Below are positions 36,463 through 48,515 of a stretch of DNA of 55,597 bases, in pieces. Under the pieces are notes generated by a model. It saw only the letters and a program-made list of their open reading frames with translations. It had not been told where the DNA came from and did no database searches. The DNA comes from Saccoglossus kowalevskii (Eukaryota > Hemichordata > Enteropneusta > Harrimaniidae). The stretch spans positions 1 to 55,597 of the forward strand of contig NW_003139972.1 of assembly GCF_000003605.2 (NCBI RefSeq), written 5' to 3'. A program made the position numbers and the translations under genes. Position 1 is the stretch's first letter. Each line of letters opens with the position of its first letter.

Positions 36463-38146
36463 GTGTTTCACATAATCGATAGTGTCTCTGATCTAAGTGT
36501 TCACATAATTGATAGTGTCTCTGATCTAAGTGTTCACATAATTGATTGTGTCTCTGATCTAAGTGTTCACATAATTGATAGTGTCTCTGATCTAAGTGTT
36601 CACATAATTGATAGTGTCTCTGATCTAAGTGTTCACATAATTGATAGTGTCTCTGATCTAAGTGTTCACATAATTGATAGTGTCCCTCATCTGAGTGTTC
36701 ACATAATTGATAGTGTCTCTCATCTGAGTGTTCACATAATTGATAGTGTCTCTCATCTAAGTGTTCACATAATTGATAGTGTCTCTCATCTGAGTGTTAA
36801 CATAATTGATAGTGTCTCTGATCTAAGTGTTCACATAATTGATAATGTCTCTGATCTAAGTGTTCACATAATTGATAGTGTCTCTGATCTAAGTGTTCAC
36901 ATAATTGATAGTGTCTCTGATCTAAGTGTTCACATAATTGATAGTGTCTCTGATCTAAGTGTTCACATAATTGATAGTGTCTCTGATCTAAGTGTTCACA
37001 TAATTGATAGTGTCCCTCATCTGAGTGTTCACATAATTGATAGTGTCCCTCATCTAAGTTTTCTCATAATTGATAGTGTCTCTTTTCTAAGTGTTCACAT
37101 AATTGATAGTGTCTCTCATCTAAGTTTTCACATAATTGATAGTGTCTCTCATCTAAGTGTTCACATAATTGATAGTGTCTCTCATCTAAGTGTTCACATA
37201 ACTGATAGTGTCCCTCATCTAAGTTTTCACATAATTGATAGTGTCTCTCATCTAAGTGTTCACATAATTGATAGTGTCTCTCATCTAAGTGTTCACATAA
37301 CTGATAGTGTCCCTCATCTAAGTGTTCACATAATTGATAGTGTCTCTCATCTAAGTGTTCACATAATTGATAGTGTCTCTCATCTGAGTGTTCACATAAT
37401 TGATAGTGTCTCTCATCTGAGTGTTCACATAATTGATAGTGTCTCTCATCTAAGTGTTCACATAATTGATAGTGTCTCTGATCTAAGTGTTCACATAATT
37501 GATAGTGTCTCTCATCTAAGTGTTCACATAATTGATAGTGTCTCTCATCTAAGTGTTCACATAACTGATAGTGTCCCTCATCTAAGTTTTCACATAATTG
37601 ATAGTGTCTCTCATCTAAGTGTTCACATAATTGATAGTGTCTCTCATCTAAGTGTTCACATAACTGATAGTGTCCCTCATCTAAGTGTTCACATAATTGA
37701 TAGTGTCTCTCATCTAAGTGTTCACATAATTGATAGTGTCTCTCATCTGAGTGTTCACATAATTGATAGTGTCTCTCATCTGAGTGTTCACATAATTGAT
37801 AGTGTCTCTCATCTGAGTGTTCACATAATCGACAGTGTCTCTGATCTAAGTGTTCACATAATTGATAGTGTCTCTCATCTAAGTGTTCACATAATTGATA
37901 GTGTCTCTCATCTGAGTGTTCACATAATTGATAGTGTCTCTCATCTAAGTGTTCACATAATTGATAGTGTCTCTCATCTAAGTGTTCACATAATTGATAG
38001 TGTCTCTCATCTGAGTGTTCACATAATCGACAGTGTCTCTGATCTAAGTGTTCACATAATTGATAGTGTCTCTCATCTAAGTGTTCACATAATTGATAGT
38101 GTCTCTCATCTGAGTGTTAACATAATTGATAGTGTCTCTGATCTAA
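36463..38146 (+). repeat. Block 21: J1-C block with an internal 363-bp tandem duplication
   Basis: Head as in block 16 (C near 36,543; F near 37,082). The T-P monomer with TTTTCAC at 37,201 recurs at 37,564, exactly 363 bp (11 monomers) later, with the same following order H, H, T-P, H, H, so an 11-monomer segment is duplicated. The tail holds two rounds of CG, D, H (near 37,829 and 38,027) before N and J1. Confidence 0.8.
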
Positions 38147-40657
38147 GTGTTTCACATAATCGATAGTGTCTCTGATCTAAGTGTTCACATAATCGACAGT
38201 GTCTCTGATCTAAGTGTTCACATAATTGATAGTGTCTCACATCTAAGTGTTCACATAATTGATAGTGTCTCTCATCTGAGTGTTAACATAATTGATAGTG
38301 TCTCTGATCTAAGTGTTCACATAATTGATAATGTCTCTGATCTAAGTGTTCACATAATTGATAGTGTCTCTGAGCTGAGTGTTCACATAATTGATAGTGT
38401 CTCTCATCTAAGTGTTCACATAATTGATAGTGTCTCTCATCTGAGTGTTCACATTATTGATAGTGTCTCTCATCTAAGTGTTCACATAATTGATAGTGTC
38501 TCTCATCTGAGTGTTCACATAATTGATAGTGTCTCTCATCTGAGTGTTCACATAATTGATAGTGTCTCTCATCTAAGTGTTCACATAATTGATAGTGTCT
38601 CTCATCTGAGTGTTAACATAATTGATAGTGTCTCTGATCTAAGTGTTCACATAATTGATAATGTCTCTGATCTAAGTGTTCACATAATTGATAGTGTCTC
38701 TGATCTAAATGTTCACATAAATTGATAGTGTCTCTGATCTAAGTGTTCACATAATTGATAGTGTCTCTGATCTAAGTGTTCACATAATTGATAGTGTCTC
38801 TGATCTAAGTGTTCACATAATTGATAGTGTCCCTCATCTGAGTGTTCACATAATTGATAGTGTCCCTCATCTAAGTTTTCTCATAATTGATAGTGTCTCT
38901 TTTCTAAGTGTTCACATAATTGATAGTGTCTCTGATCTAAGTGTTCACATAATTGATAGTGTCTCTGATCTAAGTTTTCACATAATTGATAGTGTCTCTC
39001 ATCTAAGTGTTCACATAATTGATAGTGTCTCTCATCTAAGTGTTCACATAACTGATAGTGTCCCTCATCTAAGTTTTCACATAATTGATAGTGTCTCTCA
39101 TCTAAGTGTTCACATAATTGATAGTGTCTCTCATCTAAGTGTTCACATAACTGATAGTGTCCCTCATCTAAGTGTTCACATAATTGATAGTGTCTCTCAT
39201 CTAAGTGTTCACATAATTGATAGTGTCTCTCATCTGAGTGTTCACATAATTGATAGTGTCTCTCATCTGAGTGTTAACATAATTGATAGTGTCTCTGATC
39301 TAAGTGTTCACATAATTGATAATGTCTCTGATCTAAGTGTTCACATAATTGATAGTGTCTCTGATCTAAGTGTTCACATAATTGATAGTGTCTCTGATCT
39401 AAGTGTTCACATAATTGATAGTGTCTCTGATCTAAGTGTTCACATAATTGATAGTGTCTCTCATCTAAGTGTTCACATAATTGATAGTGTCCCTCATCTG
39501 AGTGTTCACATAATTGATAGTGTCCCTCATCTAAGTTTTCTCATAATTGATAGTGTCTCTTTTCTAAGTGTTCACATAATTGATAGTGTCTCTCATCTAA
39601 GTTTTCACATAATTGATAGTGTCTCTCATCTAAGTGTTCACATAATTGATAGTGTCTCTCATCTAAGTGTTCACATAATTGATAGTGTCTCTCATCTAAG
39701 TGTTCACATAATTCATAGTATCTCTGATCTAAGTGTTCACATAATTGATAGTGTCCCTCATCTAAGTGTTCACATAATTGATAGTGTCTCTGGTCTAAGT
39801 GTTCACATAATTGATAGTGTCTCTGATCTGAGTGTTCACATAATTGATAGTGTCTCTGATCTGAGTGTTCACATAATTGATAGTGTCTCTCATCTAAGTG
39901 TTCACATAATTGATAGTGTCTCTCATCTGAGTGTTCACATAATTGATAGTGTCTCTCATCTAAGTGTTCACATAATTGATAGTGTCTCTCATCTGAGTGT
40001 TCACATAATTGATAGTGTCTCTCATCTGAGTGTTCACATAATTGATAGTGTCTCTCATCTAAGTGTTCACATAATTGATAGTGTCTATCATCTGAGTGTT
40101 CACATAATTGATAGTGTCTCTCATCTGAGTGTTCACATAATTGATAGTGTCTCTCATCTGAGTGTTCACATAATTGATAGTGTCTCTCATCTGAGTGTTC
40201 ACATAATTGATAGTGTCTCTCATCTAAGTGTTCACATAATTGATAGTGTCTCTCATCTAAGTGTTCACATAATTGATAGTGTCTCTCATCTGAGTGTTCA
40301 CCTCTTTTGATAGTGTCTCTCATCTGAGTGTTCACATAATTGATAGTGTCTCTCATCTAAGTGTTCACATAATTGATAGTGTCTCTGATCTAAGTGTTCA
40401 CATAATTGATAGTGTCTCTCATCTAAGTGTTCACATAATTGATAGTGTCTCTCATCTGAGTGTTCACATAATTGATAGTGTCTCTCATCTGAGTGTTCAC
40501 ATAATTGATAGTGTCTCTCATCTGAGTGTTCACATAATCGACAGTGTCTCTGATCTAAGTGTTCACATAATTGATAGTGTCTCTCATCTAAGTGTTCACA
40601 TAATTGATAGTGTCTCTCATCTGAGTGTTAACATAATTGATAGTGTCTCTGATCTAA
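38147..40657 (+). repeat. Block 22: J1-CG-TCACATCT block with two extra-base scars
   Basis: Head CG, TCACATCT (38,236), N, NV, E (38,370), CATTATT (38,453), H run, N, NV, then a D monomer with CTAAATG and an extra A (CATAAATTG, near 38,718). The cassette (F near 38,899) has D and D-TTTTCAC after F, as in block 17. A second N, NV and cassette (F near 39,559) lead to HS (39,713), P, G (39,790), Y (40,087), octads, and at 40,299-40,310 the unusual CACCTCTTTTGATAG, one base longer than normal. Exit: CG (40,537), H, N. Confidence 0.75.
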
Positions 40658-43035
40658 GTGTTTCACATAATCGATAGTGTCTCTGATCTAAGTGTTCACA
40701 TAATCGACAGTGTCTCTGATCTAAGTGTTCACATAATTGATAGTGTCTCACATCTAAGTGTTCACATAATTGATAGTGTCTCTCATCTGAGTGTTAACAT
40801 AATTGATAGTGTCTCTGATCTAAGTGTTCACATAATTGATAATGTCTCTGATCTGAGTGTTCACATAATTGATAGTGTCTCTGAGCTGAGTGTTCACATA
40901 ATTGATAGTGTCTCTCATCTAAGTGTTCACATAATTGATAGTGTCTCTCATCTGAGTGTTCACATTATTGATAGTGTCTCTCATCTAAGTGTTCACATAA
41001 TTGATAGTGTCTCTCATCTGAGTGTTCACATAATTGATAGTGTCTCTCATCTGAGTGTTCACATAATTGATAGTGTCTCTCATCTAAGTGTTCACATAAT
41101 TGATAGTGTCTCTCATCTGAGTGTTAACATAATTGATAGTGTCTCTGATCTAAGTGTTCACATAATTGATAATGTCTCTGATCTAAGTGTTCACATAATT
41201 GATAGTGTCTCTGATCTAAGTGTTCACATAATTGATAGTGTCTCTGATCTAAGTGTTCACATAATTGATAGTGTCTCTGATCTAAGTGTTCACATAATTG
41301 ATAGTGTCTCTGATCTAAGTGTTCACATAATTGATAGTGTCCCTCATCTGAGTGTTCACATAATTGATAGTGTCCCTCATCTAAGTTTTCTCATAATTGA
41401 TAGTGTCTCTTTTCTAAGTGTTCACATAATTGATAGTGTCTCTCATCTAAGTTTTCACATAATTGATAGTGTCTCTCATCTAAGTGTTCACATAATTGAT
41501 AGTGTCTCTCATCTAAGTGTTCACATAATTGATAGTGTCTCTCATCTAAGTGTTCACATAATTCATAGTATCTCTCATCTAAGTGTTCACATAATTGATA
41601 GTGTCCCTCATCTAAGTGTTCACATAATTGATAGTGTCTCTGGTCTAAGTGTTCACATAATTGATAGTGTCTCTGATCTGAGTGTTCACATAATTGATAG
41701 TGTCTCTGATCTGAGTGTTCACATAATTGATAGTGTCTCTCATCTAAGTGTTCACATAATTGATAGTGTCTCTCATCTGAGTGTTCACATAATTGATAGT
41801 GTCTCTCATCTAAGTGTTCACATAATTGATAGTGTCTCTCATCTGAGTGTTCACATAATTGATAGTGTCTCTCATCTGAGTGTTCACATAATTGATAGTG
41901 TCTCTCATCTAAGTGTTCACATAATTGATAGTGTCTATCATCTGAGTGTTCACATAATTGATAGTGTCTCTCATCTGAGTGTTCACATAATTGATAGTGT
42001 CTCTCATCTGAGTGTTCACATAATTGATAGTGTCTCTCATCTAAGTGTTCACATAATTGATAGTGTCTCTCATCTAAGTGTTCACATAATTGATAGTGTC
42101 TCTCATCTAAGTGTTCACATAATTGATAGTGTCTCTCATCTAAGTGTTCACATAATTGATAGTGTCTCTCATCTGAGTGTTCACATAATTGATAGTGTCT
42201 CTCATCTGAGTGTTCACATAATTGATAGTGTCTCTCATCTGAGTGTTCACATAATTGATAGTGTCTCTCATCTGAGTGTTCACATAATTGATAGTGTCTC
42301 TCATCTGAGTGTTCACATAATTGATAGTGTCTCTCATCTAAGTGTTCACATAATTGATAGTGTCTCTCATCTAAGTGTTCACATAATTGATAGTGTCTCT
42401 CATCTGAGTGTTCACATAATTGATAGTGTCTCTCATCTGAGTGTTCACATAATTGATAGTGTCTCTCATCTGAGTGTTCACATAATTGATAGTGTCTCTC
42501 ATCTAAGTGTTCACATAATTGATAGTGTCTCTCATCTAAGTGTTCACATAATTGATAGTGTCTCTCATCTAAGTGTTCACATAATTGATAGTGTCTCTCA
42601 TCTAAGTGTTCACATAATTGATAGTGTCCCTCATCTAAGTGTTCACATAATTGATAGTGTCTCTCATCTGAGTGTTCACATAATTGATAGTGTCTCTCAT
42701 CTAAGTGTTCACATAATTGATAGTGTCTCTCATCTGAGTGTTCACATAATTGATAGTGTCTCTCATCTGAGTGTTCACATAATTGATAGTGTCTCTCATC
42801 TAACTGTTCACATAATTGATAGTGTCTCTCATCTGAGTGTTCACATAATTGATAGTGTCTCTCATCTGAGTGTTCACATAATTGATAGTGTCTCTCATCT
42901 GAGTGTTCACATAATCGACAGTGTCTCTGATCTAAGTGTTCACATAATTGATAGTGTCTCTCATCTAAGTGTTCACATAATTGATAGTGTCTCTCATTCT
43001 GAGTGTTAACATAATTGATAGTGTCTCTGATCTAA
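40658..43035 (+). repeat. Block 23: J1-CG-TCACATCT block with long octad run
   Basis: Head CG, TCACATCT (40,748), N, NV, E (40,872), CATTATT (40,964), H run, N, NV, D run, P-P-F (F near 41,407), HS (41,566), P, G (41,640), D-G, D-G, Y (41,937). Then a long H-only run with CTA and CTG in blocks of two to five, one P (42,627), CTAACTG (42,803), CG (42,911), H, H. The last H has an extra T (CATTCTGAG, near 42,996) with N, then J1. Confidence 0.75.
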
Positions 43036-43113
43036 GTGTTTCACATAATCGATAGTGTCTCTGATCTAAGTGTTCACATAATCGACAGTGTCTCTGATCT
43101 AAGTGTTCACATA

Positions 43114-43640
43114 ATTAATAGTGTCCCTCATCTGAGTGTTCACATAATTGATAGTGTCCCTCATCTAAGTTTTCTCATAATTGATAGTGTCTCTTTTCTA
43201 AGTGTTCACATAATTGATAGTGTCTCTCATCTAAGTTTTCACATAATTGATAGTGTCTCTCATCTAAGTGTTCACATAATTGATAGTGTCTCTCATCTAA
43301 GTGTTCACATAACTGATAGTGTCCCTCATCTAAGTGTTCACATAATTGATAATGTCTCTGATCTAAGTGTTCACATAATTGATAATGTCTCTCATCTAAG
43401 TGTTAACATAATTGATAGTGTCTCTGATCTAAGTGTTCACATAATTGATAATGTCTCTGATCTAAGTGTTCACATAATTGATAGTGTCTCTGATCTAAGT
43501 GTTCACATAATTGATAGTGTCTCTGATCGAAGTGTTCACATAATTGATAGTGTCTCTGATCTAAGTGTTCACATAATTGATAGTGTCTCTGATCTAAGTG
43601 TTCACATAATTGATAATGTCTCTGATCTAAGTGTTCACAT
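43114..43640 (+). repeat. Segmental duplication copy A2 (partner 17930-18455)
   Basis: Sixteen monomers in the same order as copy A1, at a constant offset of 25,184. The left edge follows directly on J1, D, CG, whereas A1 is preceded by H and D monomers, so the left breakpoint lies at or just before the TTAATAG monomer. The right edge is where this copy passes into the B2 segment. Confidence 0.8.
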
Positions 43641-43656
43641 AATTGATAGTGTCTCT

Positions 43657-44421
43657 GATCGAAGTGTTCACATAATTGATAGTGTCCCCCATCTGAGTGT
43701 TCACATAATTGATAGTGTCCCTCATCTAAGTTTTCACATAATTGATAGTGTCTCTCTTCTAAGTGTTCACATAATTGATAGTGTCTCTCATCTAAGTTTT
43801 CACATAATTGATAGTGTCTCTCATCTAAGTGTTCACATAATTGATAGTGTCTCTCATCTAAGTGTTCACATAACTGATAGTGTCTCTTATCTAAGTGTTC
43901 ACATAACTGATAGTGTCTCTCATCTAAGTGTTCACATAATCGATAGTGTCTCTCATCTAAGTGTTCACATAATTGATAGTGTCTCTGATCTAAGTGTTCA
44001 CATAATTGATAGTGTCTCTCATCTAAGTGTTCACATAATTGATAGTGTCTCTGATCTAAGTGTTCACATAATTGATAGTGTCTCTGATCCAAGTGTTCAC
44101 ATAATTGATAGTGTCTCTGATCCAAGTGTTCACATAATTGATAGTGTCTCTCATCTAAGTGTTCACATAATCGATAGTGTCTCTCATCTAAGTGTTCACA
44201 TAATTGATAATGTCTCTGATCTAAGTGTTCACATAATTGATAGTGTCTCTGATCCAAGTGTTCAGATAATTGATAGTGTCTCTGATCTAAGTGTTCACAT
44301 AATTGATAGTGTCTCTCATCTAAGTGTTCACATAACTGATAGTGTCTTTCATCTAAGTGTTCACATAATCGATAGTGTCTCTCATCTAAGTGTTCACATA
44401 ATTGATAGTGTCTCTGATCTA
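43657..44421 (+). repeat. Segmental duplication copy B2 (partner 22566-23330)
   Basis: Copy of the B1 segment at offset 21,091, with the same rare monomers in the same order. It abuts copy A2 within one monomer. After about 44,421 it continues with D, D, CG and TTTAAAT, whereas B1 continues with D-G and GGTCTG. Confidence 0.8.
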
Positions 44422-46997
44422 AGTGTTCACATAATTGATAGTGTCTCTGATCTAAGTGTTCACATAATCGACAGTGTCTCTGATTTAAATGTTCACATAA
44501 TCGACAGTGTCTCTGATCTAAGTGTTCACATAATTGATAGTGTCTCTCATCTAAGTGTTCACATAATTGATAGTGTCTCTGATCTAAGTGTTCACATAAT
44601 TGATAGTGTCTCTCATCTAAGTGTTCACATAATTGATAGTGTCTCTCATCTAAGTGTTCACATAATTGATAGTGTCTCTGATCTAAGTGTTCACATAATT
44701 GATAGTGTCTCTGATCCAAGTGTTCACATAATTGATAGTGTCTCTCATCTAAGTGTTCACATAACTGATAGTGTCCCTCATCTAAGTTTTCACATAATTG
44801 ATAGTGTCTCTCATCTAAGTGTTCACATAATTGATAGTGTCTCTCATCTAAGTGTTCACATAACTGATAGTGTCCCTCATCTAAGTGTTCACATAATTGA
44901 TAGTGTCTCTCATCTAAGTGTTCACATAATTGATAGTGTCTCTCATCTGAGTGTTCACATAATTGATAGTGTCTCTCATCTGAGTGTTCACATAATTGAT
45001 AGTGTCTCTCATCTAAGTGTTCACATAATTGATAGTGTCTCTGATCTAAGTGTTCACATAATTGATAGTGTCTCTCATCTAAGTGTTCACATAATTGATA
45101 GTGTCTCTCATCTGAGTGTTCACATAATTGATAGTGTCTCTCATCTGAGTGTTCACATAATTGATAGTGTCTCTCATCTGAGTGTTCACATAATCGACAG
45201 TGTCTCTGATCTAAGTGTTCACATAATTGATAGTGTCTCTCATCTAAGTGTTCACATAATTGATAGTGTCTCTGATCTAAGTGTTCACATAATTGATAGT
45301 GTCTCTGATCTAAGTGTTCACATAATTGATAGTGTCCCTCATCTGAGTGTTCACATAATTGATAGTGTCCCTCATCTAAGTTTTCTCATAATTGATAGTG
45401 TCTCTTTTCTAAGTGTTCACATAATTGATAGTGTCTCTCATCTAAGTTTTCACATAATTGATAGTGTCTCTCATCTAAGTGTTCACATAATTGATAGTGT
45501 CTCTCATCTAAGTGTTCACATAACTGATAGTGTCCCTCATCTAAGTGTTCACATAATTGATAGTGTCTCTGATCTAAGTGTTCACATAATTGATAGTGTC
45601 TCTGATCCAAGTGTTCACATAATTGATAGTGTCTCTCATCTAAGTGTTCACATAACTGATAGTGTCCCTCATCTAAGTTTTCACATAATTGATAGTGTCT
45701 CTCATCTAAGTGTTCACATAATTGATAGTGTCTCTCATCTAAGTGTTCACATAACTGATAGTGTCCCTCATCTAAGTGTTCACATAATTGATAGTGTCTC
45801 TCATCTAAGTGTTCACATAATCGATAGTGTCTCTCATCTAAGTGTTCAGATAATTGATAGTGTCTCTGGTCTAAGTGTTCACATAATTGATAGTGTCTCT
45901 GATCTAAGTGTTTACATAATTGATAGTGTCTCTGATCCAAGTGTTCAGATAATTGATAGTGTCTCTGATCTAAGTGTTCACATAATTGATATTGTCTCTC
46001 ATCTAAGTGTTCAGATAACTGATAGTGTCTCTCATCTAAGTGTTCACATAATTGATAGTGTCTCTCATCTAAGTGTTCACATAACTGATAGTGTCTCTGA
46101 TCTAAGTGTTCACATAATTGATAGTGTCTCTGATCTAAGTGTTCACATAATTGATAGTGTCTCTCATCTAAGTGTTCACATAATTGATAGTGTCTCTCAT
46201 CTAAGTGTTCACATAATTGATAGTGTCTCTGATCCAAGTGTTCAGATAATTGATAGTGTCTCTGGTCTAAGTGTTCAGATAATTGATAGTGTCTCTCATC
46301 TAAGTGTTCACATAATTTATATTGTCTATCATCTGAGTGTTCACATAATTGATAGTGTCTCTCATCTGAGTGTTCACATAATTGATAGTGTCTCTCATCT
46401 GAGTGTTCACATAATTGATAGTGTCTCTCATCTAAGTGTTCACATAATTGATAGTGTCTCTCATCTAAGTGTTCACATAATTGATAGTGTCTCTCATCTA
46501 AGTGTTCACATAATTGATAGTGTCTCTCATCTAAGTGTTCACATAATTGATAGTGTCTCTCATCTGAGTGTTCACATAATTGATAGTGTCTCTCATCTGA
46601 GTGTTCACATAATTGATAGTGTCTCTCATCTGAGTGTTCACATAATTGATAGTGTCTCTCATCTGAGTGTTCACATAATTGATAGTGTCTCTCATCTAAG
46701 TGTTCACATAATTGATAGTGTCTCTCATCTAAGTGTTCACATAATTGATAGTGTCTCTCATCTAAGTGTTCACATAATTGATAGTGTCTCTCATCTGAGT
46801 GTTCACATAATTGATAGTGTCTCTCATCTGAGTGTTCACATAATTGATAGTGTCTCTCATCTGAGTGTTCACATAATCGACAGTGTCTCTGATCTAAGTG
46901 TCCACATAATTGATAGTGTCTCTCATCTAAGTGTTCACATAATTGATAGTGTCTCTCATCTGAGTGTTAACATAATTGATAGTGTCTCTGATCTAAG

Positions 46998-48515
46998 TTT
47001 TTCACATAATCGATAGTGTCTCTGATCTAAGTGTTCACATAATTGATAGTGTCTCTCATCTGAGTGTTCACATAATTGATAGTGTCTCTCATCTAAGTGT
47101 TCACATAATTGATAGTGTCTCTCATCTAAGTGTTCACATAATTGATAGTGTCTCTCATCTAAGTGTTCACATAATTGATAGTGTCTCTCATCTAAGTGTT
47201 CACATAATTGATAGTGTCTCTCATCTGAGTGTTCACATAATTGATAGTGTCTCTCATCTGAGTGTTCACATAATTGATAGTGTCTCTCATCTGAGTGTTC
47301 ACATAATTGATAGTGTCTCTCATCTGAGTGTTCACATAATTGATAGTGTCTCTCATCTGAGTGTTCACATAATTGATAGTGTCTCTGATCTAAGTGTTCA
47401 CATAATTGATAGTGTCTCTGATCTAAGTGTTCACATAATTGATAGTGTCTCTGATCTAAGTGTTCACATAATTGATAGTGTCCCTCATCTGAGTGTTCAC
47501 ATAATTGATAGTGTCTCTCATCTGAGTGTTCACATAATTGATAGTGTCTCTCATCTAAGTGTTCACATAATTGATAGTGTCTCTCATCTGAGTGTTAACA
47601 TAATTGATAGTGTCTCTGATCTAAGTGTTCACATAATTGATAATGTCTCTGATCTAAGTGTTCACATAATTGATAGTGTCTCTGATCTAAGTGTTCACAT
47701 AATTGATAGTGTCTCTGATCTAAGTGTTCACATAATTGATAGTGTCTCTGATCTAAGTGTTCACATAATTGATAGTGTCCCTCATCTGAGTGTTCACATA
47801 ATTGATAGTGTCCCTCATCTAAGTTTTCTCATAATTGATAGTGTCTCTTTTCTAAGTGTTCACATAATTGATAGTGTCTCTCATCTAAGTTTTCACATAA
47901 TTGATAGTGTCTCTCATCTAAGTGTTCACATAATTGATAGTGTCTCTCATCTAAGTGTTCACATAACTGATAGTGTCCCTCATCTAAGTTTTCACATAAT
48001 TGATAGTGTCTCTCATCTAAGTGTTCACATAATTGATAGTGTCTCTCATCTAAGTGTTCACATAACTGATAGTGTCCCTCATCTAAGTGTTCACATAATT
48101 GATAGTGTCTCTCATCTAAGTGTTCACATAATTGATAGTGTCTCTCATCTGAGTGTTCACATAATTGATAGTGTCTCTCATCTGAGTGTTCACATAATTG
48201 ATAGTGTCTCTCATCTAAGTGTTCACATAATTGATAGTGTCTCTGATCTAAGTGTTCACATAATTGATAGTGTCTCTCATCTAAGTGTTCACATAATTGA
48301 TAGTGTCTCTCATCTGAGTGTTCACATAATTGATAGTGTCTCTCATCTGAGTGTTCACATAATTGATAGTGTCTCTCATCTGAGTGTTCACATAATCGAC
48401 AGTGTCTCTGATCTAAGTGTTCACATAATTGATAGTGTCTCTCATCTAAGTGTTCACATAATTGATAGTGTCTCTCATCTGAGTGTTAACATAATCGATA
48501 GTGTCTCTGATCTAA
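46998..48515 (+). repeat. Block 25: J2 followed directly by octads
   Basis: J2 is followed by a single D and then H-G, five H-A, five H-G; the C, CG and TCAGATCT markers of other J2 heads are missing. From about 47,380 a C-less J1-type interior follows: D, D, D, P, H, H, H with N, NV, D run, P-P-F (F near 47,847), T-P pairs, H run, CG (48,393), H, and an N monomer that ends ATCGATAG before J1. It resembles the internal joint of block 6 at 10.08 kb. Confidence 0.75.

Larger units (their letters stand above)
43036..46997 (+). repeat. Block 24: mosaic block assembled from segments seen at 17.9 and 22.6 kb
   Basis: After J1, D and CG, the order jumps to the AATAG/P-P-F segment (43,114-43,640) and then to the GATCGA/CTCTTCTA segment (43,657-44,421); both have distant partners. 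A TTTAAAT monomer flanked by CG monomers lies at about 44,484. Two T-P sections, a cassette (F near 45,402), then 45.8-46.3 kb rich in TTCAGATAATT, GATCCAAG and GGTCTAAG, and a TTTATATTG monomer (46,317) before Y (46,327). Octads, CG (46,875), CCAC (46,904), N and J2 follow. Confidence 0.75.

Noticed and set aside
42140-42337. Short reverse frames of MRDTINYVNTQ units (also 49701-49898)
   Set aside because: They exist only where consecutive monomers are CTG; any CTA monomer gives a TAG. They reflect CTG runs, not genes.
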